This document shows, in pieces, positions 1 through 8,920 of a DNA stretch of 64,000 bases (positions are counted from its first letter, which is position 1; every line of letters begins with the position of its first letter). The notes under the pieces were generated by a model. It searched no databases. It was not told where the DNA came from and worked only from the letters and a program-made list of their open reading frames with translations. The DNA is from Nitricoxidireducens sp046726235. Its GTDB lineage: Bacteria; Pseudomonadota; Gammaproteobacteria; Burkholderiales; Rhodocyclaceae. The DNA lies in the NCBI GenBank assembly GCA_046726235.1, contig JBKPAD010000002.1, positions 186,001 to 250,000 on the forward strand. Direction: 5' to 3'. A program made the translations under genes and the position numbers.

Positions 1-1
1 G

Positions 2-655
2 GTGGTGCAGACGTCGTCGCGACATTCGGACGAAGGCGTGCGCGTCATCGGTGCGGCCATCGACGACATGCAGAAGATCACCGAGGCCGTCCAGCAGGTG
101 TCCGCGGTCATCGCCACGCTCGGCGCGCAGACCGCGCAGATATCGAGCGTGGTCAACGTGATTCGCGACGTCGCCGAGCAGACGAACCTGCTGGCGCTCA
201 ATGCCGCCATCGAGGCTGCCCGGGCCGGCGAGCAGGGACGCGGCTTCGCCGTCGTCGCCGACGAAGTGCGCAAGCTGGCGGAACGCACCGCCGGCGCCAC
301 CGGCGAGATCGCCGCGATGATCGGCGCGATCCAGGACAGCGCGCGCGCCGCGATCGTCAGCGTGGACGAGGCCGCACGGCAGTCGGCCGCGGGCGCGCAC
401 CTGGCGCGCGACGCGGCGCAGTCGATCGAGGCCATCCGCGACGGCGCCAAACGCGTGGTCGTCGCCTTCCAGGACATCTCGAACGCGATCACCGAACAGG
501 CCGAGGCCGGCGACCTGATCGCCCAGCAGGTCGAGAACGTCGCCCGCGCCTCGGACGAGAACAGCACCGCCGTCGGCCAGACCGCGGACGCGTCGCGCAA
601 CCTCGAGACACTGTCTGCGGAGATCCGCCAGCGCATCGACCAGTTCCACATGTAG
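2..655 (+). CDS. Methyl-accepting chemotaxis protein, C-terminal fragment
   Basis: This is the cytoplasmic signalling domain of a chemoreceptor, which docks CheA and CheW and relays ligand state to the flagellar motor. The gene runs off the left edge, so its sensor, membrane segments and HAMP domain are not visible. The conserved hairpin tip is clear at about residues 58-92, with EQTNLLALNAAIEAARAGE followed by GRGFAVVADEVRKLAERT. The long heptad-rich helices on both sides are typical of the family. The protein ends in DQFHM without a CheR-tethering pentapeptide. It precedes the binding-protein and kinase pair on the same strand by about 76 bases. The signalled ligand cannot be inferred. Confidence 0.93.
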   Translation: MVQTSSRHSDEGVRVIGAAIDDMQKITEAVQQVSAVIATLGAQTAQISSVVNVIRDVAEQTNLLALNAAIEAARAGEQGRGFAVVADEVRKLAERTAGATGEIAAMIGAIQDSARAAIVSVDEAARQSAAGAHLARDAAQSIEAIRDGAKRVVVAFQDISNAITEQAEAGDLIAQQVENVARASDENSTAVGQTADASRNLETLSAEIRQRIDQFHM

Positions 656-731
656 CGCTGCGCGCCGCACCGGAGCCGCACGAGACGGCCCGCGCTGGAA
701 ATTCCCGCTCGGGCGGAGCAGAATAACCACC

Positions 732-2009
732 ATGCTGAAGCGGGTTTGCAAGCGCATTGCCGTCTGCCTGGCCACCGTCGCGGCGGGGCTGGTGGCTCCC
801 GTTTTTTCCGGCACCGCCCTTTCGGCGCCCGCTGTCGACACGCGCCCGATCGTGATCGCCCACGTCGCGCCGACGACCGGGCGATTCTCTCTGCATGCAG
901 AGGCAGACCGCCGCGGCGTCGAGATGGCGATCGACGAGTACAACGCGCGCGGCGGCGTGATCGGGCGCCCGGTGGTCCTCGTCTCGCGCGATCCGACGCT
1001 CGACCCGAAGCAGGCTGCCCGCGTGGCCGAGGAACTGATCGCGCAGACGCGCATCGCCTTCATGGTCGGCGCCATCAGTTCCGGCGTCGCCGCCGGCATG
1101 TCGGCCGTGGCCCAGAAATACGGCGTGATCTTCATCAACACCAACTCGTCCGCGCCTTCCGAAGCGGTCGAGAACGCCCATTGCACGAAGTTCGTCTTCG
1201 ACGCCAACGCCGCCAACTACAACCACACGCTGCTCAAGTACGCGCTGAGCCGCAGCAAGTCGAAGCGCGTCTTGCTGCTGACGGAGGACGACGAATGGGG
1301 CCGCAGCAGCGCAGCCGCCTCGCGCCCCTACATCGCCGAATACGGCGGCATCGTGGTCGGCGAGGTGGTCGCGCCCGAGGCGCTGCCCGATCCGGCCGGC
1401 ATCATCGAGCAGGTTGCCCGGCTCAACGCCGACGTCGTCGCGGTCAACATCAGCGGCGACAACCAGATCAAGCTGTTCGCCCAGATCAGGCCCGAAACGC
1501 TGCGCACGCAGTCGTGGGTCGTGGGCGAAGTCGATTGGGAGGATCTCTACCCGGCGCCCGGCACGCCGCGACCGCTGTTCGGCGTGACGTGGGCGTGGAA
1601 CTTCAAGACGCCGGGCACCGCCGAGTTCGTCGCGCGTTACCGCAAGCGCTACGGTCATACGCGGCTCGACTACCCGGGCCACGTCACGCATTCCGCCTAC
1701 CTGGCGACGAAGGCGCTGCTCGACGCCGTCGAGCGCGCCGGCAGCACCGACAATCACGCCGTGATCCCCGAACTCGAACGCTACAAGGCGACGGCCGCCG
1801 AGCGCATGCAGGATGCCGCCGCCCACATGGATCCGGTCAGCCATCACCTGCAGCAAAGCACCTACATCGCCACCTGGCGCCCGCGCAGCGAGCGTCCGGA
1901 ACTGGGGATCGAAATCCTCGGGCATTTCCCGCCCGACACGGTGCGCTACTCGAAAGAGCGGACGACTCGGCTCGAGCCTCTCGCCGACACGCCGCGCTAC
2001 ATGCCTTGA
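732..2009 (+). CDS. Periplasmic ligand-binding protein (LivK / Peripla_BP_6 type)
   Basis: A 425-residue protein with an N-terminal signal peptide: basic MLKRVCKR, a hydrophobic core, and likely cleavage near residue 31. A type I periplasmic binding fold follows (PIVIAHVAPTTG at the first strand, NARGGVIGRPVVLV, FMVGAISSGVAAGMSAVA), as in branched-chain amino acid, amide or urea receptors of ABC importers. No permease or ATPase genes are adjacent. Instead the stop TGA overlaps the TTG start of a hybrid histidine kinase, so this receptor probably presents its ligand to the kinase rather than to a transporter. That role is inference; the fold assignment is firm and the ligand unknown. Confidence 0.85.
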   Translation: MLKRVCKRIAVCLATVAAGLVAPVFSGTALSAPAVDTRPIVIAHVAPTTGRFSLHAEADRRGVEMAIDEYNARGGVIGRPVVLVSRDPTLDPKQAARVAEELIAQTRIAFMVGAISSGVAAGMSAVAQKYGVIFINTNSSAPSEAVENAHCTKFVFDANAANYNHTLLKYALSRSKSKRVLLLTEDDEWGRSSAAASRPYIAEYGGIVVGEVVAPEALPDPAGIIEQVARLNADVVAVNISGDNQIKLFAQIRPETLRTQSWVVGEVDWEDLYPAPGTPRPLFGVTWAWNFKTPGTAEFVARYRKRYGHTRLDYPGHVTHSAYLATKALLDAVERAGSTDNHAVIPELERYKATAAERMQDAAAHMDPVSHHLQQSTYIATWRPRSERPELGIEILGHFPPDTVRYSKERTTRLEPLADTPRYMP

Positions 2010-4354
2010 AAACCCCGCGCCTCGGCCTGATCTCCCGCATCGCGCTGCTGGTCGTCGGCATCGAGGTTGCTGCGTTCGGCATGCTCGGCTGGTTCTATGT
2101 CGACCGGTACAGCACGGCAGCCGAGGAAAGCCTGCAAGGAAGGCTGCGCCTCGTCCAGGGCATGATCGCCAGCGAGGAGCTGCCGGTCAGCCTGATCTCG
2201 CGCGCCGACCTCGTCGGCGACCTGCTCGGCGCTCCCTATCTCGACGGTATGGTCGTCGGCGGCAACGGCCACGTGATCGTCGCCACCAATCCGGCGCACC
2301 TCGGCCGCCAGGCGACCCATCTTCCCGGCGTCGACCCGCAGTGGTTCGCCGCCACCGCGCCCGCCTGGCAACAGGTGTCGAGGAACGACACGCTGACGAG
2401 CATCGCGCATACCGGCAACGGCGCCGCTTCGGTCTATCACACCATCATCACCATCAGCACGGCCGACCTCAACGCGCAGAAGCGCTCGGTCGCCCTGTGG
2501 GGCCAGATCGGCTCGCTGCTGTTCATCCTGCTGACCTCGGCGGGCGTCGTGCTGGTGGCCCAGCGCCTGATCACCCGGCGCGTCGCCGGTTCGCTCGAGG
2601 TGCTCAAGCGCGTGGAGGAAGGCGAGCTCGCCGCGCGCATTCCGGTGACGTCGAAGGACGAACTCGGTCAGCTGCAGCAGGGCATCAATTCGATGACCGA
2701 GAAGATCTGCGCCCTGCTCGACCGGCAGCGCCAGATTTCCGACGACCTGCAGAGTCAGAAGGACCTGCTGCAATCGGTCATCGAGCACACGCCGATTCGC
2801 GTCTTCTGGAAGGACAAGGATCTCCGCTACCTCGGCTGCAACGGCCTGTTCGCCCGCGATGCCGGCGTCGCGCATCCCAACGACCTGATCGGCAAGACCG
2901 ACTTCGACCTCGGCTGGCGCGGCCAGGCCGCCCTCTACCGGGCGGACGACGAGGCCGTCATGTATTCCGGCGTGCCCAAGCTCGACTTCGAGGAGCCGCA
3001 GACGACGCCCGACGGCACGACGATCTGGCTGCGCGCATCGAAGGTGCCGATGCGCGGCAAGGACGGACGCGTCATCGGCGTCCTCGGCATCTACGACGAC
3101 ATCACGCAGCGCAAGCGCGACGCCGACGAGCTCGAGGCGCATCGCCAGCACCTGGAGCAAATGGTCGAGGACCGCACCGCCGAGCTGTCGGTCGCCAGGG
3201 ATGCAGCCGAGGCGGCCAACATCGCCAAGAGTGCCTTCCTCGCCAACATGTCGCACGAGATCCGGACGCCCCTGCACGCCATCATCGGCATGGCCAACCT
3301 GATACGGCGTTCCGGCGTGACGCCCGAGCAGGGCGAACAGCTGGACCGCATCGACATCGCCAGCGAACACCTGCTGGGCATCATCAACGCGATCCTCGAC
3401 CTGTCCAAGATCGAGGCCGACAAGCTGCCGCTCGACAGCGCGGAGCTCGACGTGAACACCACCGTTGAGAGCGTGCGCGCCTTGGTCGACGAGTCCGCGC
3501 GCGCCAAGGGGCTCCAGCTCGTGTTCGAACCGGGGCCGGTGCCGCCCCGCCTTCTCGGCGATGTCACGCGCCTGCGGCAGGCGCTGCTCAATTATGCGAG
3601 CAATGCAGTCAAGTTCACCGAGCGCGGCAGCGTCACCCTGCGCACCGGCGTCGCCGAAGAACGGCCGGATGCAATCCTGGTCCGGTTCGAAGTCAGCGAC
3701 ACCGGCGTCGGCATCGCGCCTGACGTCGTGCGGCAGCTCTTCGCGCCATTCGAGCAGGGCGACAAGTCGACCACGAGACGCTTCGGCGGTACCGGCCTCG
3801 GCCTCGCCATCACCCGAAGGCTGGCGCGACTGATGGGCGGCGATGCAGGGGTCACGAGCACGCCGGACGCCGGCAGCACGTTCTGGTTCACCGCCTTGCT
3901 GCCGAAGGCGACCGCGCCGCAAGCGGCCGCCCCGGCATCGGCGGAATCGCCGGAGGCAATCCTCAAGCGCGGATACGGCCACCTGCGCGTGATGCTGGCG
4001 GACGACGATCCGGACAACCGCTACATCACGCAGCGGCTGCTGAACAGCGTCTGGCCGAAGATCGACCTCGCCGAAGACGGGCTCGAAGCCGTGGAGCTGG
4101 CGAGCCGCCGTCCGTACGACCTGATCCTGCTCGACCTGCGCATGCCGCGCCTCGACGGCCTGGAAGCCGCCAAGCGCATCCGCCGTCTGCCCGGCGGACG
4201 GGAGAGCGTGATCCTCGCCCTGACGGCCAACGTCTTCCCGGAGAACACGCGGCAGTGCCTCGAGGCCGGCATGGACGACCTGATCCCGAAGGGGACGCGC
4301 GCCGAGGCGCCCTTCGCGATCATCCTGAAGTGGCTGCGGCAAAGGGGCCGCTAA
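2006..4354 (+). CDS. Membrane hybrid sensor histidine kinase (HAMP-PAS-HisKA-HATPase-REC)
   Basis: Read from TTG at 2006, the product is 782 residues. The TTG shares bases with the preceding TGA (TTGA), which sets the start. Visible in order: membrane segment at about 10-32, an extracytoplasmic loop, second membrane segment at about 167-187, HAMP at about 188-240, a PAS domain at about 255-370, a coiled linker, the H box with His417 in SHEIRTPLH, an ATPase with DTGVGI and GGTGLGL, and a receiver domain with acidic pair DDD at 666-668, phosphoacceptor Asp710 in LLDLRMP and Lys762. That lysine is followed by Gly rather than the usual Pro. No HPt or DNA-binding output domain is attached, so the phosphate must pass to a partner elsewhere. 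Its likely signal source is the binding protein encoded just upstream. Confidence 0.92.
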   Translation: MKTPRLGLISRIALLVVGIEVAAFGMLGWFYVDRYSTAAEESLQGRLRLVQGMIASEELPVSLISRADLVGDLLGAPYLDGMVVGGNGHVIVATNPAHLGRQATHLPGVDPQWFAATAPAWQQVSRNDTLTSIAHTGNGAASVYHTIITISTADLNAQKRSVALWGQIGSLLFILLTSAGVVLVAQRLITRRVAGSLEVLKRVEEGELAARIPVTSKDELGQLQQGINSMTEKICALLDRQRQISDDLQSQKDLLQSVIEHTPIRVFWKDKDLRYLGCNGLFARDAGVAHPNDLIGKTDFDLGWRGQAALYRADDEAVMYSGVPKLDFEEPQTTPDGTTIWLRASKVPMRGKDGRVIGVLGIYDDITQRKRDADELEAHRQHLEQMVEDRTAELSVARDAAEAANIAKSAFLANMSHEIRTPLHAIIGMANLIRRSGVTPEQGEQLDRIDIASEHLLGIINAILDLSKIEADKLPLDSAELDVNTTVESVRALVDESARAKGLQLVFEPGPVPPRLLGDVTRLRQALLNYASNAVKFTERGSVTLRTGVAEERPDAILVRFEVSDTGVGIAPDVVRQLFAPFEQGDKSTTRRFGGTGLGLAITRRLARLMGGDAGVTSTPDAGSTFWFTALLPKATAPQAAAPASAESPEAILKRGYGHLRVMLADDDPDNRYITQRLLNSVWPKIDLAEDGLEAVELASRRPYDLILLDLRMPRLDGLEAAKRIRRLPGGRESVILALTANVFPENTRQCLEAGMDDLIPKGTRAEAPFAIILKWLRQRGR

Positions 4355-4366
4355 ACCAGCCTGACG

Positions 4367-5968
4367 TCAAAGGGCCTCGACGGCCGAGTTCAGGTTGCCG
4401 CTCAACTGGTTCACGACCGTGCCGACTTCGTGTTTCGTGCTTTCCGCCAGCGCGGCGACCGAGTCCACCTGCTTCGCGATTTCCTCGCCCGCCCGGCTCT
4501 GCTCCTGCGTCGCGTGCACGATGTCCTGCACGGCATTGGTCACCGATTGCGCGTGCGACTCGATTTCCGCGAGCGAGCGCTGGACCTCGGACGATTTCTC
4601 GGCGCTCTCGTTGGCCTCGTTCGCGGCGCTGACGACATCGTTGGAAACGACGATCACCTGATGCTGCAAGGCGTCGAGGATCGACGTGATGCTGCTGGCG
4701 GAGGCCTTCACTTCATCCGCCAGCTTCTTCACCTCGTCGGCGACCACGGTGAATCCGCGCCCGGCGCCGCCGGCGCGCGCAGCCTCGATGGCCGCATTCA
4801 GCGCCAGCAAATTGGTCTGCTCGGAAATCTCCTGGATCGTCTCGACGATGGTCTGGATCTCCTCGTTGCGCTTCTTGAGCTCGTCGAGCTGCGTCGCGGC
4901 ACCGGTGATGCTGCCGGCGGTGCGGCGCATCGCGTCGATCGCGCCCTGCACCGTCTGATGCCCGACCTCGACCGAGCGGGAGGTCTCGACGGTCAGCTCC
5001 ATGGCTGAATTGGCGATGTCCGCCACCTGGTGGATGCTCGACGCGAGCTGCTCGGTCGCAGCCGACATCTCGATGGTGGCGCTCGCCTGCCGCTCCATGG
5101 CGCCGCACACGTTCTGGGAAAGCCCGGCGAGATTCTGGCGCACGGCGCGAATCAGCTCGCCCTTGCGGTCCTCGCGGCGCGCCTTGTCGATGGCGTTGTC
5201 CTTGAAGACCTGCACGGCGCGGGCCATGTCGCCGACCTCGTCGGTCTTGCCGACGTACTGCACGTCGACGCGGACGTCGCCCGACGCCAGCCCCTTCATC
5301 ACCGTCCGCATGCAGTCGAGCGGTATCGACAGCCGGAAGCGCAGGAACCAATAGAAGAACATGCCGAGGAAGCCGAGGAACGCGCTGATCGAGAGCATCA
5401 GCGCGCTGATGGTGGCCGACAGGGTCCAGATGGCGCTCTCGACGTGATCGGCGCCGGCGATGCGCTCGCGCCGCGTCGTCTCGCGCAGGGTGTCGATGGC
5501 CTTGATGCCGGCGCTCGACACGTCGCCGGTCCCCGCCTCATAGCCGCCGATGACCGCTTCGAGCTGCCTGAGCGCGCTGTCCTCCTCCTCGGTCGGGTTG
5601 GCCATCCGATAGGCGGGAAACACCTCGCGCAGCTTCGTCAGGTCTTCCTTGACGGCATCGCGCGCGTGCGCGTCGCCGGCCTGGGCCTTGGGCCAATGCG
5701 TCGCCAGTCCCGCCTGGCCGAGCGAGTGCTGGATGTTCCCGAGCAGGTCGATGCGGCGCCCCAGGCCGGTGTCGAAGCCCTTCCAGACCTCGTTGATGCG
5801 ATAGACGGAATGCAGGGTGAGGATCATGGCGAGCACCGAGCCGATCACCAGCAGCGCGATCATGCCGGTGATGCCGTTCCCGAGTCGCGCCAGCCGCACG
5901 TTGTCCACGATCCTGAAGACCGCAACGCAAAGGCGCCCGAACCAGTTCAGATCACTGTCGTTTTCCAT
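4367..5968 (-). CDS. Methyl-accepting chemotaxis protein coupled to the hydrogenase operon
   Basis: A 533-residue chemoreceptor starting at MENDSDLNWF. The ATG lies inside the 3' end of hoxM (22-base overlap), so the gene appears to be the last cistron of the hox operon. Membrane segments lie at about 32-54 and 182-208. They enclose about 125 mainly helical periplasmic residues that look like a four-helix-bundle sensor. A HAMP domain follows, then the signalling domain with its tip at about 380-412 (EQTNLLALNAAIEAARAG, GRGFTVVADEV). No heme or flavin motif is evident in the sensor. Placement suggests energy or redox taxis linked to hydrogen oxidation, which is inference. It ends 12 bases from the convergent kinase gene, with no clear terminator between them. 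Confidence 0.9.
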   Translation of the reverse strand: MENDSDLNWFGRLCVAVFRIVDNVRLARLGNGITGMIALLVIGSVLAMILTLHSVYRINEVWKGFDTGLGRRIDLLGNIQHSLGQAGLATHWPKAQAGDAHARDAVKEDLTKLREVFPAYRMANPTEEEDSALRQLEAVIGGYEAGTGDVSSAGIKAIDTLRETTRRERIAGADHVESAIWTLSATISALMLSISAFLGFLGMFFYWFLRFRLSIPLDCMRTVMKGLASGDVRVDVQYVGKTDEVGDMARAVQVFKDNAIDKARREDRKGELIRAVRQNLAGLSQNVCGAMERQASATIEMSAATEQLASSIHQVADIANSAMELTVETSRSVEVGHQTVQGAIDAMRRTAGSITGAATQLDELKKRNEEIQTIVETIQEISEQTNLLALNAAIEAARAGGAGRGFTVVADEVKKLADEVKASASSITSILDALQHQVIVVSNDVVSAANEANESAEKSSEVQRSLAEIESHAQSVTNAVQDIVHATQEQSRAGEEIAKQVDSVAALAESTKHEVGTVVNQLSGNLNSAVEAL

Positions 5969-6423
5969 GATTGCAGTTCCTGTTTCCCGAGCGCGATGGC
6001 CGCGGGCATGGCGGCCTTGACCGCCGGCGACAGCGGCCCGCACCAGTCATTGATGTCGTGGTACTGGATGCCGACCAGCGAGATCCGCTGCGGCTTGTAT
6101 CCCGTCAATTCCGCCGCCGCCAGCACGTCCATGAACGAGGTCTGGTGCAGCGACAGCGGACGCTGGCCGAACCAGGCCGGGATGTCGTCGTCGCGCAGCA
6201 CTGTGACCGAGCCGGGCGGATCGTTGAAATCGACGGCGTCGAACACCAGGATGCTTTTCGCCGCCTGCAGGTAGGGCAGCAGATACAGCCCGCGCGTGCC
6301 GCCGTCGAGCAAGTCCGTGTCACTCCATTCCGGCGATTGCGCCAGGACGTCGATGATCGCCGGGCCGACGCCTTCGTCGGCCCACAGGGTGTTGCCGATG
6401 CCGAGCACGAGCACGTCGCTCAT
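5947..6423 (-). CDS. hoxM: [NiFe]-hydrogenase maturation endopeptidase
   Basis: A 158-residue member of the HyaD/HoxM/HupD family. These proteases remove the C-terminal peptide of the hydrogenase large subunit after nickel insertion, locking the active site. The N terminus VLVLGIGNTLWADEGVG contains the family glycine-rich strand and the first acidic nickel-sensing residue. A conserved Asp-rich segment (FDAVDFND) and a downstream His follow. The start ATG overlaps the hoxZ stop as ATGA. The substrate is presumably HoxG, four genes' worth of coupling upstream. The 3' end overlaps the chemoreceptor start by 22 bases. Confidence 0.93.
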   Translation of the reverse strand: MSDVLVLGIGNTLWADEGVGPAIIDVLAQSPEWSDTDLLDGGTRGLYLLPYLQAAKSILVFDAVDFNDPPGSVTVLRDDDIPAWFGQRPLSLHQTSFMDVLAAAELTGYKPQRISLVGIQYHDINDWCGPLSPAVKAAMPAAIALGKQELQSWKTTVI

Positions 6424-7124
6424 TTCCGGAACAGCCTTTCGCCGGCGATCATGGCGCTGACGAGCGTCTGGCGCCCCAGCATGTCGTCGCGGACGGTGAT
6501 GTACACATGCAGGAAGAAGAACCAGACGACCACCCACATCGCCAGCCGGTGGATCACATGCAGGTCCAGCGTGTTCCCCCACAGCAGCGTGACCCATCCG
6601 AACAGCGCGTACTGCCAGCTGTCGTGGCCGGCGACCTCGGCATACATGGCGAATCCCGTGAGCAGCAGCAGGGCGCCGGGAATCAGGTACATGAACACCA
6701 TCGAAAGGTTGGCAAGCGGATTGAGGCCCACGTAGCGCTGCGCCTTCGATTCCAGCAGCAGGTTCCAGCGGATCTGGAACATCAGGCCCTGCAGCCAGGA
6801 CTTGCGCCAGAACGGCGGAACGAACAGCAGGTGGGAGCAGCGCCTCTCGTCGACGATCATGACGAGACGCCAGATGGACAGCAGCGCGAACAGGTATCCG
6901 GATGCGAGGTGGATGAAGCGGATCCAGCCCATGAGATAGAGCGACGACGTGTCGCCGAGCGACGCGGGCAGCGGCGTTCCGATCAGGTAGCCGGTGACGG
7001 AGAGGATGAAGACGAGCAGCGCGTTGATCCAGTGCCAGGCGCGCAGCCAGAAGCCGTAGATCTGCACCGGCGGCAACAGCCCTTCATCCTCCAGGACCTG
7101 GAACGTGAGCCACTTCCGCGTCAC
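6420..7124 (-). CDS. hoxZ: Hydrogenase-associated membrane cytochrome b
   Basis: A 234-residue integral membrane diheme cytochrome b of the HupC/HyaC/HoxZ family. It anchors the periplasmic hydrogenase dimer and passes electrons to quinone. Four hydrophobic spans are visible, with candidate heme-ligand histidines in the WLRAWHWINA segment, the RFIHLASGY segment and near LHVIHRLAMW and FFLHVY. The gene begins with GTG overlapping the hoxG TGA (GTGA) and ends overlapping the hoxM ATG (ATGA). Its position between large subunit and protease matches the Ralstonia eutropha membrane-bound hydrogenase operon. Confidence 0.93.
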   Translation of the reverse strand: MTRKWLTFQVLEDEGLLPPVQIYGFWLRAWHWINALLVFILSVTGYLIGTPLPASLGDTSSLYLMGWIRFIHLASGYLFALLSIWRLVMIVDERRCSHLLFVPPFWRKSWLQGLMFQIRWNLLLESKAQRYVGLNPLANLSMVFMYLIPGALLLLTGFAMYAEVAGHDSWQYALFGWVTLLWGNTLDLHVIHRLAMWVVVWFFFLHVYITVRDDMLGRQTLVSAMIAGERLFRK

Positions 7125-8920
7125 GACATCACCCGGATCATTTCCTGTCCGTCGTCTCCGATGACGTGGGTCGCGCACGCCAGGCAGGGATCGAAGGAGT
7201 GCACCACGCGCAGCACTTCCAGCGGCTTGCCGGGGTCGTGCATGGGCACGCCCAGCAAGGCCGCCTCGTAGGCGCCGATGTTGCCTTTGGCATCGCGCGG
7301 CGCGGCGTTCCATGTCGTCGGCACGACGCACTGGTAATTGGCGATGCGGCCGTCGGCGATCCTGATCCAGTGGCCGAGCGCGCCGCGCGGCGCCTCGCAA
7401 TAGCCGACGCCCTTCATGGCCTTGTCCCAGGTGTCCGGCGCCCACTTGTCGACGTTGGCCGTGGTCGAATCGCCGGACTTGATGTTGGCGACCAGGGCAT
7501 CCACTTCGCCGACCAGCTGCTCGGCGGCCCAGAGCGCCTCGAGCCCGCGTGCGGCCGTGCGCCCGAGGGTGGAGAACAGCGCCGTCAGCGGCAGGTCGAG
7601 CTTGCGCAGGGCACCGTCGACGAGTTCCTTGACGTCCTTGCGACCGTCGACATACGCCACCACCAGCCGCGCCAGGGGGCCGACCTCCATCGCATGCCCC
7701 TTCCAGCGCGGCGTCTTGACGTAGCTGTACTTGCCCTGCTCGTCGAATGCCTGGATCGGCTTGCCGTCGCCGCCGCCGATGGTCTGCTTGCCGAGCTGGA
7801 AATCGAGCTCGGTGATCCCGTCCCACGGATGCAGCCCCGTGGCGCCGTTCGGGTAGGCATACCAGGAGTGCGCCACCTCCTCCTGGATGTGCGCCGGATC
7901 CCGCAGGTCGACTTCCTCGAGGCGCGAGAGGTCGCCATTGACGATCACCCCGCGTGGCATGCGCAGGCTCTTGTTGGAGTCGTCGTTGGCGATGGTGGGA
8001 AACTCGCCGTAGGACATCAGGTTGCGGCTGGAAATGCCGCCGCCGTGCTTGAACCAGTCGCGATAGAAGCCGGCGATGGCGAGCAGATCGGGAATGTAGA
8101 CCTTGCGGATGAACTCCAGCGAGCGCTGGGCGACGCTGGTGACGAGGTTGAGGCCCTCGACGTTGACGGCGCCGATGGCGCCGGCGCCATGCACGTTGAT
8201 CGCGGACGGCGTGCCGCCGACGAGCCACATCGGATGCGGGTTCTTGCCGCCGAAGACGGTCTGGATCTTGACGATCTCGCGCTGGAAATTGAGCGCCTCG
8301 ACGTAATGCGCCACGGCCATCAGGTTCGCTTCGGGCGGCAGGCGGTAGGCCGGGTGTCCCCAGTAGCCGTTCTTGAACGGACCCAGTTGCCCCGACTTGA
8401 CCAGCTTGCCGATCTTGCCCTGGATGTCCTTGAAGTGGCCGGGCGATGCCATCGGCCAGTCCGACAGCGATTGCGCCAGCTCCGCCGTGCGCTTCGGGTC
8501 GGCCTTCAGGGCCGACACCACGTCGACCCAGTCGAGCGCGTGCAGGTGATAGAAGTGCACCAGGTGATCCTGGACGAACAACGCCAGGTGCATGATGTTG
8601 CGGATCAGGTTGGCGTTGGTCGGGATGGGCAGCTTGAGCGCGTCCTCTACCGAGCGCACCGATGCCAGCGCATGCACACCCGTGCACACGCCGCAGATGC
8701 GCTCGATGAAAGCCCACGCGTCGCGCGGGTCGCGGCCTTGCAGGATCACCTCGAGACCGCGCCACATCGTGCCGACCGATACGGCATTGCGGATCACGTT
8801 CTGCGCATCGACATTCACCTCGATGCGCAGGTGGCCTTCGATGCGCGTCACCGGGTCGATCGCGACGCGCCGGCCGCCGTTGTCGAGCGTGAATCCGTTG
8901 GGGGTCGTCACGGTGCTCAC
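7121..8920 (-). CDS. hoxG: Membrane-bound [NiFe]-hydrogenase large subunit
   Basis: A 599-residue catalytic subunit carrying the Ni-Fe(CN)2CO site for H2 oxidation. The N-terminal ligand motif RICGVCTGVHALAS gives Cys76 and Cys79. The C-terminal motif DPCLACATH gives Cys579 and Cys582, with maturation cleavage expected after His585, releasing 14 residues. The opening GGRRVAIDPVTRIEGHLRIE is typical of group 1 enzymes. The start is GTG at 8920, overlapping the hoxK TGA; a second in-frame GTG lies three codons later and cannot be excluded. No internal signal sequence is present, as expected for a subunit exported together with HoxK by the Tat system. Confidence 0.96.
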   Translation of the reverse strand: MSTVTTPNGFTLDNGGRRVAIDPVTRIEGHLRIEVNVDAQNVIRNAVSVGTMWRGLEVILQGRDPRDAWAFIERICGVCTGVHALASVRSVEDALKLPIPTNANLIRNIMHLALFVQDHLVHFYHLHALDWVDVVSALKADPKRTAELAQSLSDWPMASPGHFKDIQGKIGKLVKSGQLGPFKNGYWGHPAYRLPPEANLMAVAHYVEALNFQREIVKIQTVFGGKNPHPMWLVGGTPSAINVHGAGAIGAVNVEGLNLVTSVAQRSLEFIRKVYIPDLLAIAGFYRDWFKHGGGISSRNLMSYGEFPTIANDDSNKSLRMPRGVIVNGDLSRLEEVDLRDPAHIQEEVAHSWYAYPNGATGLHPWDGITELDFQLGKQTIGGGDGKPIQAFDEQGKYSYVKTPRWKGHAMEVGPLARLVVAYVDGRKDVKELVDGALRKLDLPLTALFSTLGRTAARGLEALWAAEQLVGEVDALVANIKSGDSTTANVDKWAPDTWDKAMKGVGYCEAPRGALGHWIRIADGRIANYQCVVPTTWNAAPRDAKGNIGAYEAALLGVPMHDPGKPLEVLRVVHSFDPCLACATHVIGDDGQEMIRVMS

